Notes under the pieces: model-generated | Database searches by the model: none | What the model saw: only the letters and a program-made list of their open reading frames with translations | What the model was told of the DNA's origin: nothing | Shown: positions 55,304 to 64,000 of the stretch, piece after piece | How the letters are laid out: the number at the start of each line of letters is the position of its first letter | Numbering within the stretch: the stretch's first letter is position 1 | From: Luteimonas aquatica | Lineage (GTDB): Bacteria; Pseudomonadota; Gammaproteobacteria; Xanthomonadales; Xanthomonadaceae | DNA: 64,000 nucleotides | Direction of reading: 5' to 3' | Assembly: GCF_022662575.1 (NCBI RefSeq) | Contig: NZ_JALBFU010000003.1 | Coordinates: forward strand, 310,879 to 374,878 | Made by a program: the position numbers and the translations under genes

Positions 55304-56095
55304 ATGTCACGCACCGATCACGAGACTGCCGTCGTGCGCATGGCAACCTCGCCCTCCTCTGCGCGGCCCGCGCCGCCGGCACCGGCCGGGAACTGGGCCT
55401 TGTTCCTCGACGTCGACGGCTGCCTGCTCGAACTCGCCGAAACCCCCGACGCGGTCGTCGTGCCGGCCGGGCTGCGCGAACGGCTGGACGCACTGCGCGC
55501 CGGCCTCGACGGCGCCCTGGCCCTGGTCAGCGGCCGCGCCGTCGTCACGCTCGATGCGCTGTTCGCGCCCTCGCGCTTCGACGCCGCCGGCCTGCACGGC
55601 ACCGAGCGCCGACGCCACGGCGTGGACGAGGCCGGCATCGCCGTGCCCGCGGAGCTCGCCGCGCTGCGCCGGCAGGCCGAGACCATCGCCGGCGACTACC
55701 GCGGCGCGGTGGTGGAGGACAAGGGCGCGGCGCTGGCGCTGCACTGGCGGCGCGCGCCCGAGGCCGAACACCCGCTGCAGGCCTTCGCGCTGCAGGCGCT
55801 CACGCATCTGCCGGGCTATCGCCTGCAGCACGGCAAGCAGGTGGTGGAGTTGCGCCCGGCGCATGCCGACAAGGGCGACGCCATCGCCGCCTTCCTCGAA
55901 CGGCCGCCCTACGCCGGACGCGTGCCGGTGTTCGCCGGCGACGATCTCACCGACGAGAGCGGCTTCGCGCAGGTCAACGCGCGCGGGGGCGTCAGCATCC
56001 TGGTCGCCGACCCGGACGCGCGGCGCGACAGCGCGGCGCGCTACGGGCTGCGCGATCCGGCGGCCGTGCGCGCCTGGCTCGGAGTCGCGCCATGA
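55304..56095 (+). CDS. otsB: Trehalose-6-phosphate phosphatase
   Basis: The predicted protein is 263 aa; a later ATG (MATSPSS, 13 codons in) is also possible. It is a HAD-superfamily enzyme: motif I FLDVDGCLLEL, motif II LVSGR, and motif III/IV PVFAGDDLTDESGF with the Mg-binding Asp pair. Family-specific HGTERRR and KQVVELRP are visible. It removes phosphate from trehalose-6-phosphate. The stop overlaps the GH15 start (ATGA). Confidence 0.95.
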   Translation: MSRTDHETAVVRMATSPSSARPAPPAPAGNWALFLDVDGCLLELAETPDAVVVPAGLRERLDALRAGLDGALALVSGRAVVTLDALFAPSRFDAAGLHGTERRRHGVDEAGIAVPAELAALRRQAETIAGDYRGAVVEDKGAALALHWRRAPEAEHPLQAFALQALTHLPGYRLQHGKQVVELRPAHADKGDAIAAFLERPPYAGRVPVFAGDDLTDESGFAQVNARGGVSILVADPDARRDSAARYGLRDPAAVRAWLGVAP

Positions 56096-57882
56096 CGCCG
56101 ATGCCGCCGCAGGATCTCGACCTCGGCGTGATCGGCAACGGCAGCTTCGGCGCGCTGCTCGACAAGCGCGGCCGCGTGGTGTGGAGCTGCCTGCCGGCCT
56201 TCGACGGCGACCCCGCGTTCTGCGCCCTGCTCTCGCCGCGCGACCACGACGGCGGCGATTTCGCCGTCGAGCTCGAGGACCTGGCCGACAGCGAGCAGTA
56301 CTACCTGCCCAATACCGCGATCCTGCGCACGATCCTGCGCGACGCCCATGGCGGCGCGGTGGAGATCACCGACTTCGCGCCGCGCTGGCGCCAGAACGGG
56401 CGCTTCTACCGCCCGGTGAGCATCATCCGCCAGTTGCGCCCGCTCTCGGGCAGGCCGCGCATCCGCGTGCGCGTGCGTCCGCTCGCCGACTGGGGCGCGC
56501 AGGTGCCCGAGCACACCTGGGGCAGCAACCACGTGCGCTGGCGGCTGCCCGATTTCGTCCTGCGCCTGACCACCGACGTTCCGGTGCGCTACGTGCGCGA
56601 CGAGACCGTCTTCGTGCTGACGCATCCGCTGCATCTGGTGCTGGGCGTCGACGAGCCGCTCACCCGCTCCATCGCCGGCTACGCGCACGAGGCGCAGGAA
56701 CGTACCCGCGACTACTGGCGCGAATGGGTGCGCTACCTGTCGGTGCCGCTGGACTGGCAGGAGGCGGTGATCCGCAGCGCGATCACGCTCAAGCTGTGCC
56801 AGTACGAGGACAGCGGCGCGATCATCGCGGCGATGACCACCTCGATCCCGGAGGCGCCCGACACGCCGCGCAACTGGGACTACCGCTACTGCTGGCTGCG
56901 CGACGCCGCCTTCGTGGTCCGTGCCCTCAACCGGCTCGGCGCGACGCGGACGATGGAACTGTTCATCGGCTACATCTTCAACATCGCCACCCACGACGGC
57001 ACGCTGCAGCCGCTGTACGGCATCGACCTCTCCTCCGAGCTCGCCGAGCACGAAGTGTCCTCCCTGCGCGGCTACCGCGGCATGGGGCCGGTGCGGCGCG
57101 GCAACCTGGCCTGGTCGCAGAAGCAGCACGACGTGTACGGCAGCGTGGTGCTGGCCTCCACCCAGCTGTTCTTCGACCTGCGCCTGGCCGACCCGGGCGA
57201 CCGCTCGGCCTTCGAGCGGCTCGAACCGCTGGGCGAACGCGCCGCGGCGCTGTTCGACGTGCCCGATTCCGGCCTGTGGGAATTCCGCGGCCGCGCCGAG
57301 GTGCACACCTACACCGCGGCCATGTGCTGGGCCGCCTGCGACCGCCTGGCCAAGATCGCCGGAATGCTCGGCCTGGACGAGCGCGTCGCCTACTGGCGCG
57401 GGCGTTCGGCCGACATCCGCGCCCGCATCCTCGAGCAGGCCTGGAGCGAAGCGCTCGGCCATTTCACCGACACCTTCGCCGGGCATCGCCTGGACGCCTC
57501 GCTGCTGCTGCTCGCCGACATCGGCTTCATCGCCGCCGACGACCCGCGCTTCGTGGCCACCGTCGAGGCGATCGGCCGCGACCTGCGCCGCGGCGACGCC
57601 CTGTTCCGCTACGTCGCGCCCGACGATTTCGGCGACCCGGAGACCAGCTTCACCATCTGCACCTTCTGGTACATCGACGCGCTCGCGGCGATCGGCCGCA
57701 AGGACGAGGCGCGGGCGATGTTCGAGCGCATCCTCGCCCGCCGCAACCACCTGGGCCTGCTCTCGGAGGACCTGGCCTTCGACGACGGCGAGGCCTGGGG
57801 CAATTTCCCGCAGACCTATTCGCACGTCGGGCTGATCATCGCCGCGATGCGGCTGTCGCGCTCCTGGCAGGAGGCGTCGTGA
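56092..57882 (+). CDS. Glycoside hydrolase family 15 protein (glucoamylase/trehalase-like)
   Basis: The predicted protein is 596 aa without a signal peptide, thus cytosolic. The N-terminal beta-sandwich (about 1-215) precedes an (alpha/alpha)6 barrel. WDYRYCWLRDAAFV is the GH15 substrate-site hallmark, and LLSEDLAFDDGEAWGNFPQTYSH contains the C-terminal catalytic Glu region. It lies between otsB and otsA with start-stop overlap at the 5' side, so a role in turnover of trehalose or alpha-glucan is likely. Such a GH15 gene is common in proteobacterial ots clusters. Confidence 0.93.
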   Translation: MTPMPPQDLDLGVIGNGSFGALLDKRGRVVWSCLPAFDGDPAFCALLSPRDHDGGDFAVELEDLADSEQYYLPNTAILRTILRDAHGGAVEITDFAPRWRQNGRFYRPVSIIRQLRPLSGRPRIRVRVRPLADWGAQVPEHTWGSNHVRWRLPDFVLRLTTDVPVRYVRDETVFVLTHPLHLVLGVDEPLTRSIAGYAHEAQERTRDYWREWVRYLSVPLDWQEAVIRSAITLKLCQYEDSGAIIAAMTTSIPEAPDTPRNWDYRYCWLRDAAFVVRALNRLGATRTMELFIGYIFNIATHDGTLQPLYGIDLSSELAEHEVSSLRGYRGMGPVRRGNLAWSQKQHDVYGSVVLASTQLFFDLRLADPGDRSAFERLEPLGERAAALFDVPDSGLWEFRGRAEVHTYTAAMCWAACDRLAKIAGMLGLDERVAYWRGRSADIRARILEQAWSEALGHFTDTFAGHRLDASLLLLADIGFIAADDPRFVATVEAIGRDLRRGDALFRYVAPDDFGDPETSFTICTFWYIDALAAIGRKDEARAMFERILARRNHLGLLSEDLAFDDGEAWGNFPQTYSHVGLIIAAMRLSRSWQEAS

Positions 57883-57953
57883 TGCCTGCCGCCACGGCCC
57901 CGTATCTTCATGCATGCCGCTGTGAGCATGCCGCTGTGAGCATGCCGTCATGA
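57882..57953 (+). CDS. Possible 23-aa coupling ORF between GH15 and otsA
   Basis: ATG overlaps the GH15 stop (TGATG). The frame ends at a TGA (57951-57953) overlapping another ATG at 57950, whose 5-codon frame in turn ends at the otsA ATG (ATGA). The sequence is largely made of 14-bp tandem repeats. It probably passes ribosomes along and does not make a functional peptide. Confidence 0.3.
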   Translation: MPAATAPYLHACRCEHAAVSMPS

Positions 57954-57963
57954 GCGCGCCGTC

Positions 57964-57967
<4 letters not shown>
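57912..57967 (+). repeat. Four 14-bp tandem repeats running into the otsA start
   Basis: GCATGCCGCTGTGA occurs twice exactly, then as GCATGCCGTCATGA and GCGCGCCGTCATGA. The last unit contains the otsA ATG. Each of the first three units holds an ATG and each unit ends in a TGA. Confidence 0.85.
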
Positions 57968-59328
<1,361 letters not shown>

Positions 59329-59365
59329 CTTGCGTCTATTCTTGGTCTTCGGTGTGTTTTTTTAA

Positions 59366-59904
59366 GAGCAGAGCGTTTCGTCCGCTACGCGGCCGAGTTC
59401 ATTTCTTTTGCTGGCCCAAAAGAAACGGACCAAAGAAAACGGCCTTCCCCGACGAAGCACTCCCATTACTTGACTGCTATCGGGATTTTTCGACTCGCCA
59501 TCCTGGCTCGGTCGAAAAACGGCGCACATCCTTGTGCCCTCGGGCCGATGGCCCTCGACACCTCCGGGCCTCCGAATGCCAATGTCGTATCGACATCTTT
59601 AGAGACGAAGGCAAAAGCGAAAAATGGGTCCCAGCTTGCGCTGGGATGACGAATCTGAAGGGACAGGAAGAAGGCTTTGCTTCTAGAAATCTTTGCGAGC
59701 CGACTCTGCCTCCAGACCCGAAGGGTGGCGGGCAGGGATGCCCGCCATTTTCCGACCGAGCCAGGAGGGCGAGTCGGAAAATCCCCTCAGCCTTTCCGGC
59801 GTGGGGCTGATGTGTCGGGGAAAGCGTTTTTCTTTGGTTCGTTTCTTTTGACGCTTATCAAAAGAAATGAACTCGGCCGCGCCAGCGGACGAAACGCTCT
59901 GCTC
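59366..59904 (-). repeat. ~540-bp giant imperfect palindrome, copy B
   Basis: It is the inverted counterpart of 14886-15439: its terminal repeats, two divergent arms (GACTCGCCATCCTGGCTCGG and GACTCGCCCTCCTGGCTCGG, facing each other), and REP-like core (CCCAGCTTGCGCTGGG) match in reverse order. The outermost bases differ (GAGCAGAGCG here), so the two copies share the body, not the flanks. It lies between convergent otsA and cysQ and encodes no protein. Confidence 0.88.
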
Positions 59905-59972
59905 CTAAAAACCATAAAAAGAGCAAAGATCAAATTAGTGCTGCGGCATGCATCAGATAACAAAGCACAAGC

Positions 59973-60785
59973 TCACCCCACCCAATCCCGCCAAGGCAAA
60001 TCCGCATCCCCCAACGCAACGAAATCCCCATTGAGCAAGGTATCGCGCTGGTTGTAGCGCAACGGCCGCCCGCGCGGATCGATCACGCAGCCGCCGGCCG
60101 CCTCCAGGATCGCCTGCCCCGCCGCCGTGTCCCATTCGCTGGTCGGCCCGAAGCGCGGATACACGTCCATGCCGCCCTCGGCCAGGCGGCAGAACTTCAG
60201 CGAGGACCCCAGCGCCACCGCCTCGACCTCGCCGATGCGCGCCATCAGCGCATCGCTGCGCGCGTCGCGGTGCGAGCGGCTGGCCGCCACGCGCAGCGGC
60301 GCCCGTGCCGGACGCCGCGTCCGCAGGCGCACGTCGCCGGCGCCCTCGTCGCGGCGGAAAGCGCCGCGCGCGCGGTCGCCGTGCCACAGCTGGCCGGTGA
60401 CCGGCGCCTGGATCACGCCGAACACCGGCTCGCCCTCGCGGACCAGGGCGATGTTCACGGTGAACTCGCCGTTGCGCTTGACGAACTCGCGCGTGCCGTC
60501 GAGCGGATCGACCAGCCACAGCGAGGCCCAGCCGCGGCGCGTGGCCGAGGCGACGTCTTCGGCCGACTCCTCCGACAGCACCGGGATGTCCGGCGTCAGC
60601 CGCTCCAGCCCCTCGACGATGCAGCGGTGCGCGGCCAGGTCGGCCGCGGTCAGCGGGCTGTTGTCGGCCTTGTGCTCGACGTCGAAGGCGGTGTCGTAGA
60701 TCGCCAGGATCGCCGCCGCGGCCTGCCGGGCCAGGGCGATCACGCCCTCGCGCAGGGCCTCGTCCGGCGCGTCAGCGGCCGTCAT
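59973..60785 (-). CDS. cysQ: 3'(2'),5'-bisphosphate nucleotidase CysQ
   Basis: The predicted protein is 270 aa of the inositol-monophosphatase fold. Mg sites are visible in SEESAEDV and WLVDPLDGTREFVKRNGEFTVN; later RVAASRSHRD, GSSLKFCRLAEG and TSEWDTAAGQAILEAAGG are CysQ-like. It recycles PAP from sulfate assimilation. Its start overlaps the nudE stop by 14 nt, making a nudE-cysQ operon, a common pair. Confidence 0.95.
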   Translation of the reverse strand: MTAADAPDEALREGVIALARQAAAAILAIYDTAFDVEHKADNSPLTAADLAAHRCIVEGLERLTPDIPVLSEESAEDVASATRRGWASLWLVDPLDGTREFVKRNGEFTVNIALVREGEPVFGVIQAPVTGQLWHGDRARGAFRRDEGAGDVRLRTRRPARAPLRVAASRSHRDARSDALMARIGEVEAVALGSSLKFCRLAEGGMDVYPRFGPTSEWDTAAGQAILEAAGGCVIDPRGRPLRYNQRDTLLNGDFVALGDADLPWRDWVG

Positions 60786-61329
60786 GGTGGGCCAGGTACT
60801 CGCGGGCGATGAACAGGGCGGCGATGGAGCGACCCTCGGAGAACTCCTCGCGCAGGATCAGTTCGTGCAGGTCGGCCAGCTTCCAGGGCACGACCTCCAG
60901 TTCCTCCGGCTCGTCGCCGGGCAGCCGCCGCGGATACAGGCCGCGCGCCAGCACCAGGTGGGTCTGGTGGTTCATGTAGACCGGCGACAGGCTGATCGAG
61001 CGCAGCACCTGCACCGAATGCGCGCCGTAGCCGGCCTCTTCCATCAGCTCGCGGTTGGCCGCCTGCTCCGGGGTCTCGCCGGCGTCGATGCGGCCCTTGA
61101 CCAGGCCGAGCTCGTAGCGGTGCACGCCGGCGGCGTACTCGCGCACCAGCAGCGCGGTCTCGTCGTCGAGCATCGGCACGACCACCACGGCGCCGTGGCC
61201 GCGGCCCATCAGCCGCTCGTAGCGCCGGCGCTCGCCGTTGCCGAACTCCAGGTCCAGGAACTCCATCCGGTACGGCCCCGCCTCCTGCTCGGTGATGCCG
61301 TGGATGGTGGGCAGGCGGCGCTCGCTCAT
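60772..61329 (-). CDS. nudE: ADP compounds hydrolase NudE (Nudix)
   Basis: The predicted protein is 185 aa. The Nudix box spans GRIDAGETPEQAANREL and MEEAGY (all catalytic Gly/Arg/Glu positions present). VRSISLSPVYMN-type and HLVLARGLYP segments match NudE. It hydrolyses ADP-ribose, Ap3A and NADH. It is divergent from bioA (44 bp between starts) and coupled to cysQ. Confidence 0.94.
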   Translation of the reverse strand: MSERRLPTIHGITEQEAGPYRMEFLDLEFGNGERRRYERLMGRGHGAVVVVPMLDDETALLVREYAAGVHRYELGLVKGRIDAGETPEQAANRELMEEAGYGAHSVQVLRSISLSPVYMNHQTHLVLARGLYPRRLPGDEPEELEVVPWKLADLHELILREEFSEGRSIAALFIAREYLAHHDGR

Positions 61330-61373
61330 GCGCGGTGCTCCGCGCCGGCGCGCGCGCAGGCGATAATCGGCGG

Positions 61374-62801
61374 ATGGACAAGGGTATTCACGATCCGTCG
61401 ATTCTAAACGACCCCGACCGCTGGCGCGCGCGCGACCTCGCCGTGCTCTGGCATCCCTGCACCCAGATGCGCGAGCACCATGCCGTCGGGCAGGACAGTC
61501 TGCCGCTGCTGCCGGTGGCGAGCGGCGACGGCGCCTGGCTGGTCGGCCACGACGGCAGCCGCACGCTCGATGCGGTCAGCAGCTGGTGGACCAACCTGCA
61601 CGGGCACGCCGAGCCGCGCATCGCCGAGGCCATCGCCCGGCAGGCGCGCACGCTGGAACAGGTGATCCTGGCCGGCTGCTCGCACCCGCCGGCGGTAGAG
61701 CTGGCCGAGCGCCTGCTCGCCCTGGCGCCGCGCCAGGCCGGGCGCGAACCGCTGTCCAAGGTGTTCTACGCCGACAACGGCTCGGCGGGCGTGGAAGTGG
61801 CGCTGAAGATGGCCTTCCACTGGTTCCGCAACCGCGGCGACGAACCGCGCCGCACCAAGTTCGTGGCGCTGGAGAACGGCTACCACGGCGAGACCCTGGG
61901 CGCGCTGGCAGTGGGGGACATTCCGCTGTACCGCCGCATCTACGCGCCGCTTCTGGCCGAGGCGCTGTTCGCGCCCTCGCCCGACGCCTACCTGGCGCGC
62001 GACGGCCAGGGCGCGGCGGCCTGCGCCGAGGACGCGGCCGACGCGCTGGCGCGCCTGTTCGACGAGCACGCCGGCGAGATCTGCGCGCTGATCCTGGAGC
62101 CGCGCGTGCAGTGCGCCGGCGGCATGCGCATGCACGACCCGGTCTACCTCAAGCGGGCCCGCGAGCTGTGCGACGTGCACGGCGTGTTCCTGATCGCCGA
62201 CGAGATCGCCGTGGGCTTCGGCCGCACCGGCACGCTGTTCGCCAGCGAGCAGTCGGACGCGATGCCCGACCTGCTCTGCCTGTCGAAGGGCCTGACCGGC
62301 GGCTTCCTGCCGCTGGCCGCGGTGCTGACCACGCAGACCCTCTACGACGGCTTTCTCGACCCATCGCGCGAACGCGCCTTCCTGCATTCGCACAGCTATA
62401 CCGGCAATCCGCTGGCCTGCGCCGCCGCGCTGGCTTCGCTGGAGATTTTCGAGACCGACGACGTGCTGGCGCGCAACCGCCGCACCGCCGCGCGGATGGC
62501 CGAACTGGCCGCGCCGCTGGCGGGGCTGCAGCACGTGGCCGACGTGCGTCAGGCGGGCATGATCCTGGCCGTGGAGCTCAGCCGCGACGGCAACCGCCGC
62601 ACGCCGTTCGATCCGTCGCTGCGCATCGGCCTGCGCGCCTACCGCGCCGCGCTCGAGCGCGGCGTGCTGCTGCGCCCGCTCGGCGACGTGCTCTACTGGA
62701 TGCCGCCGTACTGCATCGACGAGGCGCAACTGGAACTGCTCGCGCGCACCACCGCCGAGGCGATCCGGGAAGCGGTCCGGGAGGCGGCGCCATGCGCGTG
62801 A
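61374..62801 (+). CDS. bioA: Adenosylmethionine-8-amino-7-oxononanoate aminotransferase
   Basis: The predicted protein is 475 aa, somewhat longer than most BioA. The start at MDKGIHDPSIL (61374) is chosen. BioA motifs: LWHPCTQM at the N-terminus, the SSWWTNLHGHAEPRIAEAI region, FYADNGSAGVEVALKMA, ENGYHGET, IADEIAVGFGRTGTLFA and the PLP lysine in CLSKGLTGG. It makes 7,8-diaminopelargonate in biotin synthesis using SAM as amino donor. rsmE overlaps its 3' end by 10 nt, so they are coupled. Confidence 0.96.
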   Translation: MDKGIHDPSILNDPDRWRARDLAVLWHPCTQMREHHAVGQDSLPLLPVASGDGAWLVGHDGSRTLDAVSSWWTNLHGHAEPRIAEAIARQARTLEQVILAGCSHPPAVELAERLLALAPRQAGREPLSKVFYADNGSAGVEVALKMAFHWFRNRGDEPRRTKFVALENGYHGETLGALAVGDIPLYRRIYAPLLAEALFAPSPDAYLARDGQGAAACAEDAADALARLFDEHAGEICALILEPRVQCAGGMRMHDPVYLKRARELCDVHGVFLIADEIAVGFGRTGTLFASEQSDAMPDLLCLSKGLTGGFLPLAAVLTTQTLYDGFLDPSRERAFLHSHSYTGNPLACAAALASLEIFETDDVLARNRRTAARMAELAAPLAGLQHVADVRQAGMILAVELSRDGNRRTPFDPSLRIGLRAYRAALERGVLLRPLGDVLYWMPPYCIDEAQLELLARTTAEAIREAVREAAPCA

Positions 62802-63535
62802 ACCGCGTCCACGTCGATGCGCCGCTGTCCGTGGGCGCGCGCCTGCGCCTGCCCGACGGCGCCGCCGCGCACCTGGTGCGCGTGCTGCGCCTGGCTGCGG
62901 GCGATGGCTGCGTGCTCTTCAACGGCGACGGCCACGACTACGACGCGCGCATCGTCGCGGCGGACAAGCGCGGCGCCGAGGCCGAGGTCGTCGCTGCGCG
63001 CGCGGTCGCCAACGAGTCGCCGCTGCGCATCGTGCTGGTGCAGGGCATCGCCCGCGGCGAGAAGATGGACTGGATCCTGCAGAAGGCCACCGAGCTCGGC
63101 GTCGCCGCCTTCGTGCCGGTGAGCAGCGAACGCAGCGAGGTCCGCCTGGACGCCGAGCGTGCCGACAAGCGCCTGGCGCACTGGCGCAGCGTGGTGGTCG
63201 CGGCCTGCGAGCAGAGCTGGCGCGCGCGCGTGCCCGAGGTGGCGCCGCCGCGCGGCCTGGCCGAGGCCGCAGCGGCGCTGCCGCGCGAGGGCCTGCGGCT
63301 GCTGCTCGATCCCGAGGCCGCCGATTCGGTGCAGTCGCTGCCGGGCGTGGACGGCGACGCCACGCTCGTGCTCGCCGTGGGACCGGAAGGCGGCTGGTCG
63401 CCGCGCGACCGCGCCCTGCTCGCCGACGCCGGCTTCGCCGGCCTGCGCCTGGGCCCGCGCATCCTGCGCACGGAAACCGCGGGCATGGCGGCGATCGCCG
63501 CGCTGCAGTCGCGTTTCGGCGATCTTTCCGCCTAG
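62792..63535 (+). CDS. rsmE: 16S rRNA (uracil1498-N3)-methyltransferase RsmE
   Basis: The predicted protein is 247 aa. An N-terminal PUA-like domain (HLVRVLRLAAGDGCVLFNGDG) is followed by the SPOUT domain with GIARGEKMDWILQKATELGV, PVSSERSEVR, AVGPEGGWSPRDRALL and RLGPRILRTETA. It methylates U1498 of 16S rRNA. The start at 62792 lies inside the bioA 3' end. Confidence 0.96.
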   Translation: MRVNRVHVDAPLSVGARLRLPDGAAAHLVRVLRLAAGDGCVLFNGDGHDYDARIVAADKRGAEAEVVAARAVANESPLRIVLVQGIARGEKMDWILQKATELGVAAFVPVSSERSEVRLDAERADKRLAHWRSVVVAACEQSWRARVPEVAPPRGLAEAAAALPREGLRLLLDPEAADSVQSLPGVDGDATLVLAVGPEGGWSPRDRALLADAGFAGLRLGPRILRTETAGMAAIAALQSRFGDLSA

Positions 63536-63549
63536 ACCAAGATGCGCGC

Positions 63550-63591
63550 CGCTTTCGCGCGCCTCGCGCAACGGGCGCGCGCCCGAAAGCG
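63550..63591. terminator. Possible shared hairpin between convergent rsmE and CheW-like gene
   Basis: CGCTTTCG (63550-63557) pairs with CGAAAGCG (63584-63591) around a GC-rich, partly self-paired loop. No T-run follows on either strand. Confidence 0.35.
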
Positions 63592-63593
63592 TC

Positions 63594-64000
63594 CTACAGC
63601 GCCAGCGCCGTGCGCAGCGCGTCCTCGACGTGGTCGATGTCGGGAATCAGCGCGGCCTCGTCGCCCAGGCGCACGCGCGCCAGCACGCCGGCCGACAGGT
63701 CGGCCGCCTCGGTCTCGGGAATCAGCGTCTGCCGCGCCACCGTCACCAGGCGCGGGAAGCCTTGGGTGAGGAAGGCGAAATGCGGCAGGCGGGGATTGCC
63801 GCCGAAGGCCTTGAGCACGGCGACCTTGTTGCTCATTCCGCCCTGCTCCTGGGCCAGGCCGGCGATGCGCGAGAACGAGACCAGCGGCAACTGCCAGCCG
63901 CGCCAGCGGATGCGTCCGAGCAGCCACTGCGGCGCGTCCTCGACCGGTTCGGGCGTGGCGTAGGACAGCACCTCGGAAATGCTGGCATTGGGCAGCAGCA
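63594..64000 (-). CDS. CheW-like chemotaxis/twitching signalling protein (ChpC-like), truncated at window edge
   Basis: The frame is open to base 64000, so the N-terminus is missing. The visible part reads LLLPNASISEVLSYATPEPVEDAPQW at its beginning, then LLGRIRWRGWQLPLVSF, typical of the CheW fold. The C-terminus has RLPHFAFLTQGFPRLVTV and ends DALRTALAL. The LLPNASISEVL start resembles ChpC of the Pil-Chp twitching system more than classic CheW. It should couple receptors to a CheA-type kinase in the cytosol. Convergent with rsmE, 58 bp apart. Confidence 0.85.
   Translation of the reverse strand, partial: LLPNASISEVLSYATPEPVEDAPQWLLGRIRWRGWQLPLVSFSRIAGLAQEQGGMSNKVAVLKAFGGNPRLPHFAFLTQGFPRLVTVARQTLIPETEAADLSAGVLARVRLGDEAALIPDIDHVEDALRTALAL

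Noticed and set aside
54336-57953. 1205-codon frame across otsB and GH15
   Set aside because: Out-of-frame Arg/Ala-rich translation; only its last 23 codons (57882-57953) were kept as a possible coupling ORF.

Overview
The window is a chromosomal segment of a very GC-rich gammaproteobacterium. It most likely belongs to the Xanthomonadaceae/Lysobacteraceae (Lysobacter-like). This rests on the thiS/thiG/trmB neighbourhood, the gap-pgk-pyk-class I aldolase cluster, many TonB-dependent receptors, the otsB-GH15-otsA cluster and the style of the intergenic palindromic repeats; it is inference, since no rRNA is present.

Left end (1-4561): the tail of a horizontally acquired defence-type island with visibly lower GC and different codon use. 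It holds a 5'-truncated BrxD/DUF2791-type P-loop ATPase, an Lhr-like DEAD/DEAH helicase and, translationally coupled to it, a six-TM voltage-gated K+ channel. The ATPase-helicase pair matches the last genes of Shango (SngB-SngC) or BREX type 2 (BrxD-BrxHI). The channel is not a known part of either. The island abuts the 3' end of a tRNA-Gly(CCC) gene.

Core and accessory region (4.6-29.6 kb): a GDSL esterase autotransporter; thiS and thiG separated by an opposing TonB receptor + exported PHP phosphoesterase operon; trmB; an SLC13-type permease; Rieske, small membrane, FAH and MscL proteins; an M28 peptidase; GNAT + SpoU methyltransferase; an RND (HAE1) pump; an OmpR-type two-component system; cysK.

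Glycolytic region (29.6-40.8 kb, all minus strand): class I aldolase, pyruvate kinase, pgk and gap, interleaved with small secreted proteins and a DUF2339/DUF3999 pair. After it come an S1/P1 nuclease, a lipoprotein-modABC molybdate operon, a BlaI/BlaR1-like pair in which BlaR1 is fused to a TonB C-terminal domain, an acetyl-CoA hydrolase/transferase, and a TonB receptor next to an NCS2 permease.

Right part (52.9-64 kb): DUF3574 lipoprotein, GloA, DCC-family and DUF4166 proteins, otsB-GH15-otsA, cysQ-nudE, bioA-rsmE, and a truncated CheW-like gene at the edge.

Two families of non-coding repeats stand out. A ~550-bp giant imperfect palindrome occurs twice in opposite orientation (14886-15439 and 59366-59904). 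A ~105-bp double-hairpin repeat occurs twice (6843-6953 and 19077-19177) and shows compensatory stem changes. All four copies lie between convergent genes. Two gene junctions (thiG/trmB and GH15/otsA) are bridged by tiny ORFs whose stop and start codons overlap both neighbours.
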